Position numbers and translations under genes: made by a program
DNA from: Diospyros lotus
Taxonomy: Eukaryota > Streptophyta > Magnoliopsida > Ericales > Ebenaceae
DNA length: 64,000 nt
Reading direction: 5' to 3'
NCBI RefSeq assembly: GCF_014633365.1
Contig: NC_068346.1
Coordinates: 19,241,030 to 19,305,029 of the forward strand
In this document: piece after piece, positions 35,120 through 46,255 of the stretch
Numbering within the stretch: the first letter of the stretch is position 1
Layout: each line of letters begins with the position of its first letter
The notes under the pieces: model-generated
The model's database searches: none
The model's input: only the letters and a program-made list of their open reading frames with translations
What the model was told of the DNA's origin: nothing

Positions 35120-35884
35120 AAAGGCTTGGCACTTATGTAATGCCCTGCTCTCACTTACGGGTGTTACTCGCGAATAATCAACTAACTATTCACATGCTAA
35201 GGAAAAAAATGAAGAGACAGGCTACGTTTCAATGAGAAACGACCTAGATGGGAACTAGGCTTTACCCTCCCTTGGCTCCACTCAAGGATCGGGGAAAATA
35301 TCGAAACGACCCCGTGACGAAAATAGAACCCGAAACCTCGTAAAGTGTCACTCCTTCTCAAGCTCTTAATGAAGAGCCAATAATGACTTCCTAGGATTCG
35401 ACAAAATAAGCTAACATACTTGCTTCATTTAAATTATGGCATAAGGCCTTAATTATAAGAAAATAATTTTTTTACCCCAACTATTAACCCATTTTCCTCA
35501 CTTCCAAATCCTTCAGAAAATATTTGGTTAATATTTCTTTGGAAAATTTTAATAAAATTTTCCTTATCAAATCTCCATTGATTTTTCTTTTTATTTATTT
35601 CAAAAATACCTCAAATTCCCAATCCTTAGGAAGTAAATTTTTGAGATTCAAACATCAAGCTTCCTCATCCTTTTTCCAAAATTCAAGGAAAATACTCCCT
35701 TATTTATTTTCTAAAATATAGGAATTTTTCCACAAATGCCTCAAAATTTACATTAATTTAATAATTAATTTGGAGGCTTAAATCCTCATTTATTTATTTT
35801 TTTTAAACATACTTTTATTTCAGAAATTCCAAAATAGCATACATAAAATAAATAAACAAAAAAATAAAAAAAAATTAAAACAGC

Positions 35885-35990
35885 AATAGGGGGCAGCGGC
35901 AGCACCAGCCGCGCCCCCTAGCGCGTGGGCAGCGCGCGCGCTTGTTGCGCGTGGCTGCACTCGCCGCGCCCTGGCGCCCTGCTTGACTGC
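35885..35990. other. GC-rich island in Tekay2 LTR
   Basis: CAGCGGCAGCACCAGCCGCG and GCGCGCGCGC-like words stand in otherwise AT-rich flanks (poly-A on one side, poly-T on the other). The position matches the islands of LTRs C, F and H, but the sequence differs. Confidence 0.8.
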
Positions 35991-36368
35991 CACCCCAAAT
36001 TTTTATTTCTTTTTTTTTTTCCTTTTTAAATCTAAATTTTAAGAACACTAAAATACCTCAAATACCTTCCAAAATATTAAAGTTTTCCTTCATCCATCCA
36101 CATTAAGCATACATACATAAAAGCTAAATAAATACATCCATACACAAGACAAAACCATACACCATCACACACATTCTTCTTGCTCCATTTCCTTCAACCT
36201 TCCAAAACCTTCTTTCCCTTAGAAGATTCCCCACCTACAAAGATGTCAAAGGACCTTATGAGCCATTGTTCAGTAAGGGTGCTATGCATCAATAAATGTA
36301 AAAATGAGAAACACATGTAATGCAAAATGCAATGCAATAAATGGGTAGTCTTCCATGCCCTCATAACC

Positions 36369-38877
36369 TGTAACACCCAGTAATCCTAGTGTTATGAGAA
36401 TGAGAAAGGAAATAAGAAAACTTCCAAAAATTCCCTTGAGAATGTGATAGATCCTTGAGAATATTGTGCCCTATGAGATGGGTATTTTGGTAATTTGGAT
36501 AGTGAAGTCCAATAAAAGGGTATTTTGGTGAATTGAAAATAATTCCTATGTGGAAATTAGGTGTGTAAGTGAATTAAATCCCAATTTTGTATTTATGTGG
36601 AGATATATGGGATTAATAAATTCACAAAGGGTATTTTGGGAATTTTGGAATTTATTCCATAGAGGAATTTAATTATGGAAAATAGGGAAAATGGAGAATA
36701 TGAAATTATTGGAGGAAATAATTATGTTTTCTCTAAATTGGTGAATAAATGTGGTAATGCCACATGGATGGATGAGATGAGAACTTGAGAGCCAAAGTTG
36801 GTGTCTTGGAGTGACACATGGCTTAATGTGGTCCAAGTTAAAAGAGGGAATTAAATCAATGCAAAAATAAATGATATTGGTCATTCTTGCATTAATGAGA
36901 GACGTGATTATATGAATTAAGGAAAATCCAAAAGAAAATGGAAAATTAGTCACCATTAATGCTTGATAAAAATGGTGATATAAATAAATGAAAAATGAAG
37001 GATTTATGTCTTTCAAAGTAGTCTCTCATGTGATGGGGTGAAAATAGTCCCATTAATTTAAATGGGAAAGAAATGAAAAATTGGAGGGATGAGATTGATT
37101 CTTGGAATTGGAAATGATCTAAGGGCCACCATTTAGTCTTGAAGGTTGGAAAGGATTGCCAACATATTAATGATTTAATTTAAAGACTAATTTTGGATGG
37201 TTAAGATTAATTCTTGGAAAGGCACATGGATTGTGTTTCCTTTTAAGGGTAGAGATTAAGTCTTGTAAAGGCAAAATAATCCAATGGTTGAAATTTAAAG
37301 AGAGGAAATGGCATGGATTGTGTTTCCTTGTGTGGTTGGGATTTTCTCTCAAAAAAAAAATGGAAATCAAGGGCTAAGATGAAGTCTTGAAATTGAGATT
37401 TCAAGACAAGAGTAGTATAAAAAGGAATAGAGTGCTTTAGTCTCAAATTTTTGCCATTTGAAGAGTCTTGAAGGAAGAAAGAAGAGAGATAAGAAGAAGT
37501 CTCTCATGGAAGAAAGAAATGAAGAAGGAAGGAAAGAATGGAGATGAAAGGAAGAATGCAAAGGTAAGAAAAATCCTTTTATCTTTCTTGTTTGGTGGCT
37601 TAGCTACCTTATTTTTTTTAAGGGGTTTCTTGAGAAAGAGCAAAGGTTGAAAGTAATGAATCTAGGAGATTCTTGAAGCTTCAAAGAAAAGAATGAGGTA
37701 AGGGATAGCCCCATGGGATGGTGTCTTTGCAAGTTGTAAGTATGTATTTAAACTTTGAGTGTGTGCAATGGCATGTTATTTGTGCTCAAGGACCTATGGC
37801 CATGAGGTTGTGTGGGCTAGGGTAGTTTAAAGCCTCAAACCAAGGTGGTTGTGAGGATGTGGAAGCCCTAACCATTTTTCATACATGTATTTAGCATCAC
37901 ATATTATGTTTTTGTTCATACTTATGTTCATTGCGAAAATGAAGAGTTGCAAGTTTGTGGTTGGAAGCTCATGGTGTTTAATTATTTTGTTGTAAATTTA
38001 TGGCTTAAAGAAGCCTAGGCATGTGGTTATTTAAATTGTGGCTTTATGGCTTAGGGAAGCCTATTTATTGTATGTGCTTCATGTAATGTAATTTGATGGT
38101 TGGTAATGGCTTGTGAAGGTCTAGAACTATGGATGTAATTTATTAGAATAAATCATAAGGTTGGAGAATATGATTTTTGTTTGTGAAAGAGCTTTGGGAT
38201 GTGAAAAGTGGATATTTTAAAGGCATTTATTGGGGGTGTAATTTCTGAAAAATATGGGTTTAAAAGCCCAAAGGAGTGAATCAAAAAAAAAAAAAAGAAA
38301 AGAAAAAAAAAGTGGCAGCAGGCAAGCAACAATCGCGCGTGCGCGGGCAAGGCCGCATGGGCGGCCGGGCGCGCGCGCGAGTGCGCGCAAGCGACAGTGG
38401 ACGAATTTTTTTAAAATTCCAAAAATTTGGGGATTTTTGGGGAAATTCTTAATTGATTTTGGGCCCTGGAGGAATTTTCAAAATAAATGGATTTTTCGGG
38501 CATTTTGGAGAATAATGCCAAAATTTTGGAAAATTGAAAATGATGAGTTTTTCCTCCAAAATTGGTACAATCAATGTATTGATTGAGCTTGTGAATTTCA
38601 AGGAGCCCGGTGAACTTCTTGGAAAGAAGAAAAATTAAAACAAGTAAGAAAATGATGATTGGGCATCTTAAAGTGATTTCTTTATAGCCAATGCGGTGTG
38701 GTTAAAACCCAATTTTGCTAGTGAATCCTAGGGATAAGAGAAGAGAAGGACGAGCTTAGTTCCCTCTTAGGACGTTCCGTCTTAAAACATGGTCCGCCCT
38801 TCACCAAAGGTCGGGCAGGTGGACAATTCGGGTAATTGTTCATGAGTGGCACCCGTGAGTGGGAACGGGGTGTCACA
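36369..38877 (+). mobile_element. Solo LTR H (2509 bp), TSD TAACC
   Basis: It runs from TGTAACACCCAGTAATC to GGGGTGTCACA, with exact TAACC at 36364-36368 and 38878-38882. It is inserted in the Tekay2 3' LTR in the opposite orientation. It carries an AGTATAAAAAGG TATA-like box (37411-37422), a GC-rich island (38325-38400) and the conserved box in diverged form (38756-38788). It is a close relative of LTR F. Confidence 0.93.
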
Positions 38878-40351
38878 TAACCTCCATAGGTTAAGGCACT
38901 AACCAACCCCTCCCACATCACTAGTCCTCCATATGGCCATAGGTACACTAGAACACAAATCATGCAAATGTGACCATTACATGCAACTCATACAAAACAC
39001 TTACTAATGCAAGCAAACCCCACCACTTGGGGTCATCCCTTACCTTTATTTCCTTGAAGCTTCAAGTCCTCACTTGCCAAGACTCTCTTTGGTTCAAGAC
39101 ACCTTAGAAGAAAAGAAACATAACCTTAGCTCGTAAACAAACTAAAGACTACTACATGAGAGGGAAAGAAGGCTAAAGCTTACCTTTTACTTGCCTTTCT
39201 TCTTCCTTCTCCTAATCTTCTTCTTTCTTTCTTTCTCTTAACATGTGGGAAAACTTTGGACTAAAATCTCAACTCCCTATTTATAGAGATTTCCTACTCA
39301 ATCCATGCCAAAACTCAAGATTACATCTTAGCCCTTGGTTTTTCTTTGATTTAAAAGACTCAATCTCAACCCTCAAATACAAGCACAATCCTTGTGCTTT
39401 TGCTAAACTCAATCCTAGCCTTTGATTTTAAAGGAACCAATCTCTACTCTCTAGAAAAACACAATCCAAGAGACTTAGGATTTTTCAATCTCATCCCTTG
39501 ATTTCCCTTGGAGGTTAAATCCCCACCTTCCATTATATTTCTTCTTGAAATTATCCTACCTATGTGGTAATCCATGCCGTTGGTAGGCTTAAATCCCAAC
39601 CATTAGATTCCATTAATTCACAAGATTTAATTTCCACCATTGGATCAAGGCTCCTATTCCCATAATTACCCAATTTCTCAAAATTAAAAAATATTGACTA
39701 ATTTCAAGATTGACTATTTTCCAACATTTCTCCTTTAATTTAAATCCCCTAGATTTTCAAGCATTTAATGGAGACTAATATCTATTTCTTTTTTATTTAA
39801 TTTAAATCACTCTTGAAAGACATAATCTCTTTTAATTTTCATTTACTTTAATCCATTATTTTCCCACAAAAATGCATGACTAATTTTTTATTTAATAAGG
39901 AATTTTTTTAATTCACACCATGATGACTCTCATTTAATGCTTGAGAGACTATTTTCCTTTTCTTTTTGAATTACTTGTAATCTCACTCTTGCTTCACAAG
40001 ATCATGTCAAGTGTCTCACTCACACTTAATCCAACTAATTTCTTATTCCCATATTTTAATTAAATCCCTTCCATGAGATCTTGCCAAGTGTCACCATTTT
40101 AATTCCACATTTTCCCATGCATTTAAACAATAATTAATTTCTCCCAAAATCAATTCTCTAATATATAAATATTTTCTCCACAAAAATAATTTACCTTTTA
40201 TGGAACGGGACTCCAAATTACCGTTTTGCCTTTCTTAAATCATCCTATATATTATGTGCCTTCTCTTTGATTCAAGGGCAATTATGAAAATTTCCATATA
40301 CCATTATTCTCTTAATTGACCATTTTATCATGACTCATCAAGAGTATTACA

Positions 40352-40370
40352 TTTCACCCCTCTTAAAAGA
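40352..40370 (-). other. Polypurine tract of Tekay2
   Basis: Minus strand AAGAGGGGTGAAA lies directly before the LTR start TGTAATACTC. It marks the junction between the internal region and the 3' LTR. Confidence 0.85.
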
Positions 40371-40417
40371 ATTTCGTCCTCAAAATTTCATTTCCATTAA
40401 TATAATTGATCAATACA

Positions 40418-41640
40418 TCAAAGCTCCTCTTCCATTACATCAACAAATAATTTGGGAAATTGGCGCCTTAAATCTTCTTCTAGTTCCCATGTGGCTTCCC
40501 GATCAGAGTGATGGTTCCACTGAACTTTAATTAGCGGAATTGATTTGCTCCTCAACCTCTTCTCCTTGCTATCCAAGATTTTCACTAGCCTCTCAATATA
40601 GGTTAGGTTCTGATGAACCTCAACCTCTTCCTCTGGAACTTCCATTCTTGGATCCGGTATGTGCTTTCGCAATTGAGACACATGGAACACGTCATGAAAT
40701 ACAGCTAATTCGTTGGGCAAGACCAATCGATAGGCCAAAGGACCCACTCGCTCAATGATCCTGTATGGTCCCATAAACCTCAAACTAAGCTTCCCTTGCT
40801 TTCGATTCCTCATTGATGGTCTTTGTGGTGAAATCCGAAGAAATACTCTATCCCCTTCTTGAAACTCCAAATCCCGAGTGCGGTGATCCGCATAGTACTT
40901 TTGGCGATCTTGAGCAATCTTCATACACCTTCTCGCCACATCAATCTTCTCAGAGGCTTGCTGCACCCTTTCAGTCTTAGCCAACTGCCTTTCGCCCACC
41001 TCAAGCCAGCACAAAGGTGATCTGCATTGCCTGTCATATAACGCTTCATATGGCGCCATGCCAATGCTACTTTGATAGCTGTTATTATATGAGAACTCCA
41101 CCAACGGCAAGTACTCATCCCAACTTCCTCTAAATTCCAGGACACATGTCTGCAACATGTCTTCCAAAACCTGGTTCACCCGCTCTATCTGGCCGTCTAT
41201 CTGGGGGTGATATGCAGTACAAAAATTCAATCTCGTTCCCAATTCCTCTTGTAAACACGTCCAAAATCTCGACAAAAATTTTGAATCTCTATCAGACACA
41301 ATGCTAACTGGGGTCCCGTGTAGCCACACAATCTCTTGGACATAAATCCATGACAGCTCTTCTGCACCCTAACCAGTTCTAATAGGTATAAAATGAGCCG
41401 ACTTTGTCAGCTTGTCGACCACAACCCATATCGATTCTTTCTTCCTTGATGTCCTAGGCAATCCCACGATAAAATCCATAGAGATGTGCTCCCACTTCCA
41501 TTTTAGAATCTCTAACGATCGCAACAATCTCGCTGGCCACTGATGCTCGATCTTAATACGTTGGCATGCGTCACACTTGGCAGGCCACCAATAAACTTCT
41601 CTCAAGTCCTTATACATCTTGTTTGCCCCTGGATGCACAG
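40418..41640 (-). pseudogene. Tekay2 integrase with chromodomain-like C-terminus
   Basis: Two frames (41638-41369 and 41329-40418) are joined across a TAG near 41370. The N-terminal zinc-binding part reads MHPGANKMYKDLREVYWWP and then AKCDACQRIK; about a dozen residues usually lie between WWP and the cysteine pair, so the finger has an internal deletion. The catalytic triad is D in ISMDFIVGLP, D in IVSDRDSKF and E in GQIERVNQVLE. After GMAPYEALY and GPYRIIERVGPLAYRL, the tail has HDVFHVSQLRKHIPD and ends with IPLIKVQWNHHSDREATWEL, a chromodomain-type module that in chromoviruses targets integration to chromatin. It is a decayed copy. Confidence 0.92.
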
Positions 41641-43490
41641 TGTACTTTGATCGATGCGCTTCATCTAGAATCCTTTACCTTAATTCTTCATTATTAGGAT
41701 TATAAATTCGCCTGTTCATCCTCAAGATTCCATCTCTGTACTTAAAACCTATCTTCATTGGCTGACACTTCTCATCCACCCATTGGCGAAGCCTCCGATC
41801 CTCCCCGGTAGCCTGCTATATCTCCTCCCACCAACCTGGCTGAATTTACAGACTAGCCACCATGGACATTCTGTTCCCAGGCACTACACCCATCATTAGG
41901 CTACTGAACACCTCTATCAGTTGCCATTCCCGCATCATCATCCTGGCCACGACTGCAAGATCCCTACGACTAAGGGCATCTGCCACAACATTCGCCCGCC
42001 CTGGATGATAATGGATGGTTCAATCGTAGTCCTTCAAGAACTCCATCCGTCGACGTTGTCTCATGTTCAGCTTCTTTTGGGAGAAGATATATTTTAGGCT
42101 TTTATGATCGGTATATATCTCAAATTTCTCACCATACAAATAATGTCGCCAAATCTTTAAGGCATGGATAATTGCAGCCGGTTCCAAATCATGGACAGGG
42201 TAGTTCTTCTCATGAGGTCGTAATTAACGCGACCCATAAGCAATCACTTTACCATGCTACATCAACACGCAGCCTAATCCCGAACCTGAAGCATCACTAT
42301 AGACCACAAATCCCCCAGAACCCTCAGATAGGGTTAAAATCAGCGTTGTCGTTAACCTTTTCTTAAGTTCCTCAAAACTTTGCTCACACTTGCCATCCCA
42401 TATGAACTTTACATCCTTTTGAGTCAAACGTGCCAGTGATAGAGTAATTTTCAAAAATCCTTCAATGAATTGTCGATAGTATCCAGCTAATCCCAAAAAA
42501 CTTCTCACCTTGAACACTGACCTCGGTTGGTGCCAGTTCTTAATGGCCTCTATCTTGGATGGATCCACTGATACACTGTCACCCGAAATTACATGGCCAA
42601 GAAATGCCACTTCTCTCAGCCAGAAGCTACATTTAGAAAATTTGGCATATAGCCTTTTGCTACGCAACTAGTCTAGCATCATCCTCAAATGCTCACAGTG
42701 CTCTGCCTCACTAGCTGAGTACACCAAGATATCATCGATAAAGACGATCACAAACTGGTTTAAACACTCTATTCATGAGATCCATAAAAGTTGCAGGTGC
42801 ATTGGTTAACCTGAACGGCATCACCAAAAATTCAAAGTGTCTATATCGACATTGAAACGTCGTCTTGGGTATATCCTCACTTCTAACTTTCAGTTGATAG
42901 TACCCTGAGCGTAGATCAATTTTTGAAAATATTCTGACGCCTTTCAATTGATCAAATAACTCTCCAATTCTGGGCAATGGGTACTTATTTTTCACTGTCA
43001 CTTTATTAAGTGCTCGAAAATCGATACACAATCGCAAACTGCCATCTTTCTTCTTTACAAACAAAACTGGAGCTCCTCATGGAGAAATACTTGGTCGAAT
43101 AAATCCTTTATCCACCAGATCTTGAAGTTGTACTTTAAGCTCCCTCAACTTAGCTGGGGCCATGCAATAAGTGGGTATAGAAATTGGTGTTGTTTCCGGC
43201 AACAGTTCAATGGCAAACTCCACTTCTCGATCTGGAGGTAGCTTTGATAAGTCTTTTGGAAAAACATCCAAGAACTCCCTCACTACTACATCCTCCAGCT
43301 TCTTTTCTGACTCATTGTCGACCACCATAACATGAGCTATAACTCCATATGCTCCATTTTTCAACCATTTGCACGCCTTCAAGGCTGATATAAATTTTAA
43401 CTGCCTACAAAACAATGGTCCCTTAAACTTCACCACCTTTCCCCCTGGACATCCCAATTCCACTGTCTTTCCCAAACAGACCATACTAAC
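41640..43490 (-). pseudogene. Tekay2 reverse transcriptase and RNase H
   Basis: The frame 43484-43077 holds the N-terminal region with a TGA at about 43080, right before [11 protein letters not shown]. The frame 43064-42732 holds the fingers and palm ([52 protein letters not shown]). A frameshift near 42745 moves the catalytic box FIDDI to another frame, with both aspartates kept. A stop near 42668 precedes LGHVISG and [12 protein letters not shown]. RNase H starts with [17 protein letters not shown] (42310-42257) and continues in broken frames to about 41650. Confidence 0.9.
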
Positions 43491-43611
43491 GCATTATCGA
43501 GAAAGAAAATCCATACCTAGGATGACATCAAAATCATGCAGCTCCATAAGTATCAGATCTATCTTAAATTTCTCGTCCTCAATATCCACATCACAATCTC
43601 AGACTATTAAA

Positions 43612-43830
43612 TTAGTCTCCATTAGTCTCCCCAATTGGAGGCTGAATCCTAACTCCATGCCCTATTGTTGAGGGTTCAAGACCCACACTCCTAACAGACT
43701 CATTTGCTATGAATGAATGAGTGGCACCAAGGTTCACCAATGCATGCACAGGAGTAGTGTGGATAAAAAGCGTACCTTCCACCATGCTCAGGTCGATATC
43801 CGCCTCCGCCTTTGTCAAGTGAAACACTCG
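43612..43830 (-). pseudogene. Tekay2 protease, active-site Asp replaced
   Basis: This retropepsin-like aspartic protease normally cleaves the polyprotein. The motif usually reads L-V-D-S-G-A-T-H-S-F. Here it reads ALVNLGATHSFI (near 43735-43700), so the catalytic aspartate is asparagine and the next residue leucine. The frame ends at a stop at 43612. It lies between the gag knuckle and RT as expected. Confidence 0.85.
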
Positions 43831-43899
43831 AACTGGTTGTGGACTCGATTTTCCTTCTGGCTTCTTTCCTTGGTCAGATTTTCCTCACTAGGGGCAGTT

Positions 43900-44840
43900 C
43901 CATGCATAGTGTCCCCGCTATTTGCAAGCATAGCATGTCACCTCTTTTTTGGGCGCTTCTTCAATCTTCAATGTTTTCCTCGAAGGGCAATCTCTCACAA
44001 AATGTCCAGTTTCTCCACAAACAAAGCAACCTACTCCCTTGCTTTTGGTCCCACATTTATTGCTAGCATGTCTTTTCTGGCACTTCTTGCAATACCTTTC
44101 CTTTTTAAATTTGGCTCCTTCCAGCTTCTTGAATTGGACTATTGGAGGGTTTGTTGACTTGTCTTTGCTCTCTACTTCCTTTTTCGAATCACTACGAAGC
44201 TTCAGTTCTCCTTGTCCATCATGTTCCTCTCAACGGTAATGGCTTTCTCGACCGCATCCTCAAATGTGCGAATTTTCCATGCATATAGAACTTGCTTAAC
44301 TTCTTTTCTGAGTCCTTGGAAAAACTTCTAGGCCTTCTCAAAATCATCAATGGTGTACATGGGCACATATTTTATCAACTTGGAAAACTTGGCTTCGTAC
44401 TATACCATAGACATATCATCTGTCTGAGCCAATTCAAGAACTCTTGCTTTTTCACTTCTCTCTAGTACTCGAGAAAGTATTTATCATTAAATGCAGTCTT
44501 AAATTGCTCCCAAGTAATAGGTGTCACCCGCACATCCATATTTTCTTGAATAGTATTTCGAGTCCTTAAGACTCCTGACATAGACTTCCACCAAATAGCT
44601 GCTTCTTCTTCTAACATAAATGTTGCACATCTTACCCAATGCTCTTCAGGGCATTCTAAGTGTTCCAGCAGCTTTTCTGTTTGCTCCATCCAATATTCTC
44701 CCACGCTTGGGTCCACTTCCGGGTCACCCTTAAAACTTGGTGGATGTAAATCCTGATACATCTTCAGCCAATTAACGGTAGAGGTTTCTGATCTATTCAT
44801 TGAATTCATCAAACCTTTCAAATGACTTGTTGCCACTTGG
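43900..44840 (-). pseudogene. Tekay2 gag
   Basis: The frame 44836-44462 starts MATSHLKGLMNSMNRSETST, then reads LHPPSFKGDPEVDPSVGEYW, CATFMLEEEAAIWWKSM and WEQFKTAFNDKYF, the capsid signature of chromovirus gag. Further along, in broken frames, comes a zinc knuckle CFVCGETGHFVRDC (C-x2-C-x4-H-x4-C) near 44020-43975. The N-terminus is uncertain because the flanking 5' sequence is not typical. Confidence 0.88.
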
Positions 44841-45344
44841 TAGCCCTAAGCCGCTTCCTTTCGGGACGTCTCAAGATGACGACTGGGCTTGGCCCCTCCT
44901 TCTGTTAAGTCGTTTTTCACGATTCATCTACACAATGGCACAAGCGACATTCATTTTCTACTACACCATAACCACACATACATACATAACACAAGTTTTG
45001 AGCAATGCCATACAAGATGAAATTTTCCAACGTGACTTATTTATTTATATAAACAAGATCCAGGCTTACAAGAGAGCTTTCCCCTTTACAAAAGGATTTC
45101 AAAGAGAGGAAAGGCCTATAATCACCCTGAACCAAATCCACACGAAGACAAAATACATCATATTTCCCCCCGGCCCCACAAAACCCAACTCTCTGAGCTC
45201 ATTCCTAAAAGTTCATAGGCGTAATAGGCTACAATCAACTAAACCTAGATTCCACATAGTGGATAGGTTCGACACCAACGATAGATGAAGAAAAATGTGT
45301 GAAATAATTTGTAAAGAAAAGCTACTCTTCTCCCTAGGAAACTG
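44841..45344. other. Region between Tekay2 gag and next repeat, no clear 5' LTR
   Basis: This should hold the gag leader, primer site and 5' LTR of Tekay2. I see no TGGTATCAGAG site and no TGTTACA-type LTR end. A plus-strand frame of 162 residues (44800-45288) has no protein likeness and antisense overlap with gag. The region may be leader sequence or a deletion junction. Confidence 0.4.
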
Positions 45345-45598
45345 ATTAGTGGTCAATTTTGTAAAATTGTTTTTATAATTTCACCCTTATTTTGATCTTA
45401 AAATGATTTAAATTGAATATTATTATGTATTTTGTGATTATGTGCAGGTTTTAAAATATTAATATAAAAATATATAAAATAAAAAATAAATATAATATAT
45501 ATATAATATATATGGATTAGAAGCCCAACATAAGGAAGGCCCAACCCCAAAACAAAGAAGGCCCACGCCCAAAACAAGAAAAGCCCAAGTCCCACAAG

Positions 45599-45672
45599 TT
45601 GCTTACATCATTGCTTACATCATCGCTTACATCGTCGCTTACATCATCGCTTACATCATAGCTTACATCATG
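45599..45672. repeat. 12-bp tandem repeat TTGCTTACATCA, 6 copies
   Basis: Six units with changes at the first bases (TT, TC, TC, TC, TA), and one more copy at 45688-45699. Confidence 0.9.
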
Positions 45673-46025
45673 GGTTGGAATGATGTCATTGCTTACATCC
45701 AATCATGAAGTTTCAAAAACTACACTCTGGCCCGAACTTTTTATTTTGTTTATCTTTGTATTTTTAAACTAAATATTTGTTTATCTTTTTTATTATTAAA
45801 TTAGATAATTGAGTGGTCTCCATTGCATCTTGTGGACTATAAATAAGCTCACTTGGTTGAATTTGTAACCATCCATTTTTTTATATAATGAAAGCATAGT
45901 TGTGTTCTTAGAATCTCTCTCTCAAATTTTCAACTTTAGTTTTTCTATATAGTTTTGTTCTTAGAATTTCTCTCTCAAATTTTCAAACTTTAGTTTCCAT
46001 ATAGTTGTGTTATGTTATTCTTATT

Positions 46026-46190
46026 GTCTTTTAATTATACACCGCCTATATGGTCAGTCAAATATTATCTTTCAATTATTGTCTTTTAATTATACACCGC
46101 CTATATAGTCGGTTAAATATTGTCTTTCAGTTATTGTCTTTCAATTATACATCGCCTATATGGTCGGTTAAATATTATCTTTTAAATACT
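46026..46190. repeat. 55-bp tandem repeat, 3 copies
   Basis: GTCTTTTAATTATACACCGC recurs at 46026, 46081 and 46136 (third copy GTCTTTCAATTATACATCGC), each followed by CTATATGGTCGGTTAAATAT-like sequence. Confidence 0.92.
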
Positions 46191-46255
46191 GTCTTTAAAT
46201 TCTCGTTATTTAAATTCCTGCCAATTTATTTTCAAATGAAGATGAGTAGCTAAAT

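Larger units (their letters stand above)
9773..35135 (-). mobile_element. SIRE/Maximus-like Ty1/copia element (host of most nested insertions)
   Basis: Read on the minus strand, the pieces are: 5' LTR (from beyond 35135 to 32603), primer site (32590-32600), gag (32533-28428), gag end and protease (12739-12382), integrase (12381-11090), reverse transcriptase (10800-10051) and RNase H (9976-9773). The pieces join after removing insertions at 12740-28422, 29216-31962 and 33168-34673, each with a 5-bp duplication. The order protease-integrase-RT-RNase H defines Ty1/copia. The long gag with a coiled coil and zinc knuckle, and the LTR end with AGAGGGGGGTGAATTGGTG, fit the SIRE/Maximus lineage. The 3' end is cut by Tat1. 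Confidence 0.88.
32603..35135 (-). mobile_element. Copia 5' LTR, partial (about 1.02 kb net here)
   Basis: The plus-strand start TGATATAATTG and a nearby AGAGGGGGGTGAATTGG word mark the LTR end. It is split by solo LTR G and cut at 35135 by Tekay2. A minus-strand TATA-like CAATTATATATAGG lies near 34705-34720. An array of GTCGAC words lies upstream of it (34835-35119). The rest of the LTR should lie beyond Tekay2 but I could not locate it. Confidence 0.85.
35136..40351 (-). mobile_element. Tekay2 3' LTR (net 2702 bp)
   Basis: It runs from TGTAATGCCCTGCTC to GAGTATTACA. A minus-strand polypurine tract adjoins at 40352. A minus-strand TATA-like CTCTATAAATAGGG lies near 39276-39290. The conserved hairpin box is at 35226-35258 and a GC-rich island at 35885-35990. 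It is interrupted by LTR H. Its start is closely similar to the LTR that begins at 63437. Confidence 0.9.
35136..45344 (-). mobile_element. Tekay2: Tekay/Del-type chromovirus, 3' LTR and internal region
   Basis: On the minus strand: gag (from about 44836), protease, RT, RNase H, integrase with chromodomain-like tail, polypurine tract and 3' LTR (40351-35136). The order RT-RNase H-integrase defines Ty3/gypsy. No 5' LTR or primer site is found right of gag; sequence of another type starts near 45345. The flank left of 35136 is ACTTA, and its partner is not seen. Confidence 0.88.

Noticed and set aside
44800..45288. 162-residue plus-strand frame as a gene
   Set aside because: It overlaps the gag start on the opposite strand, has no signature and low-complexity composition.
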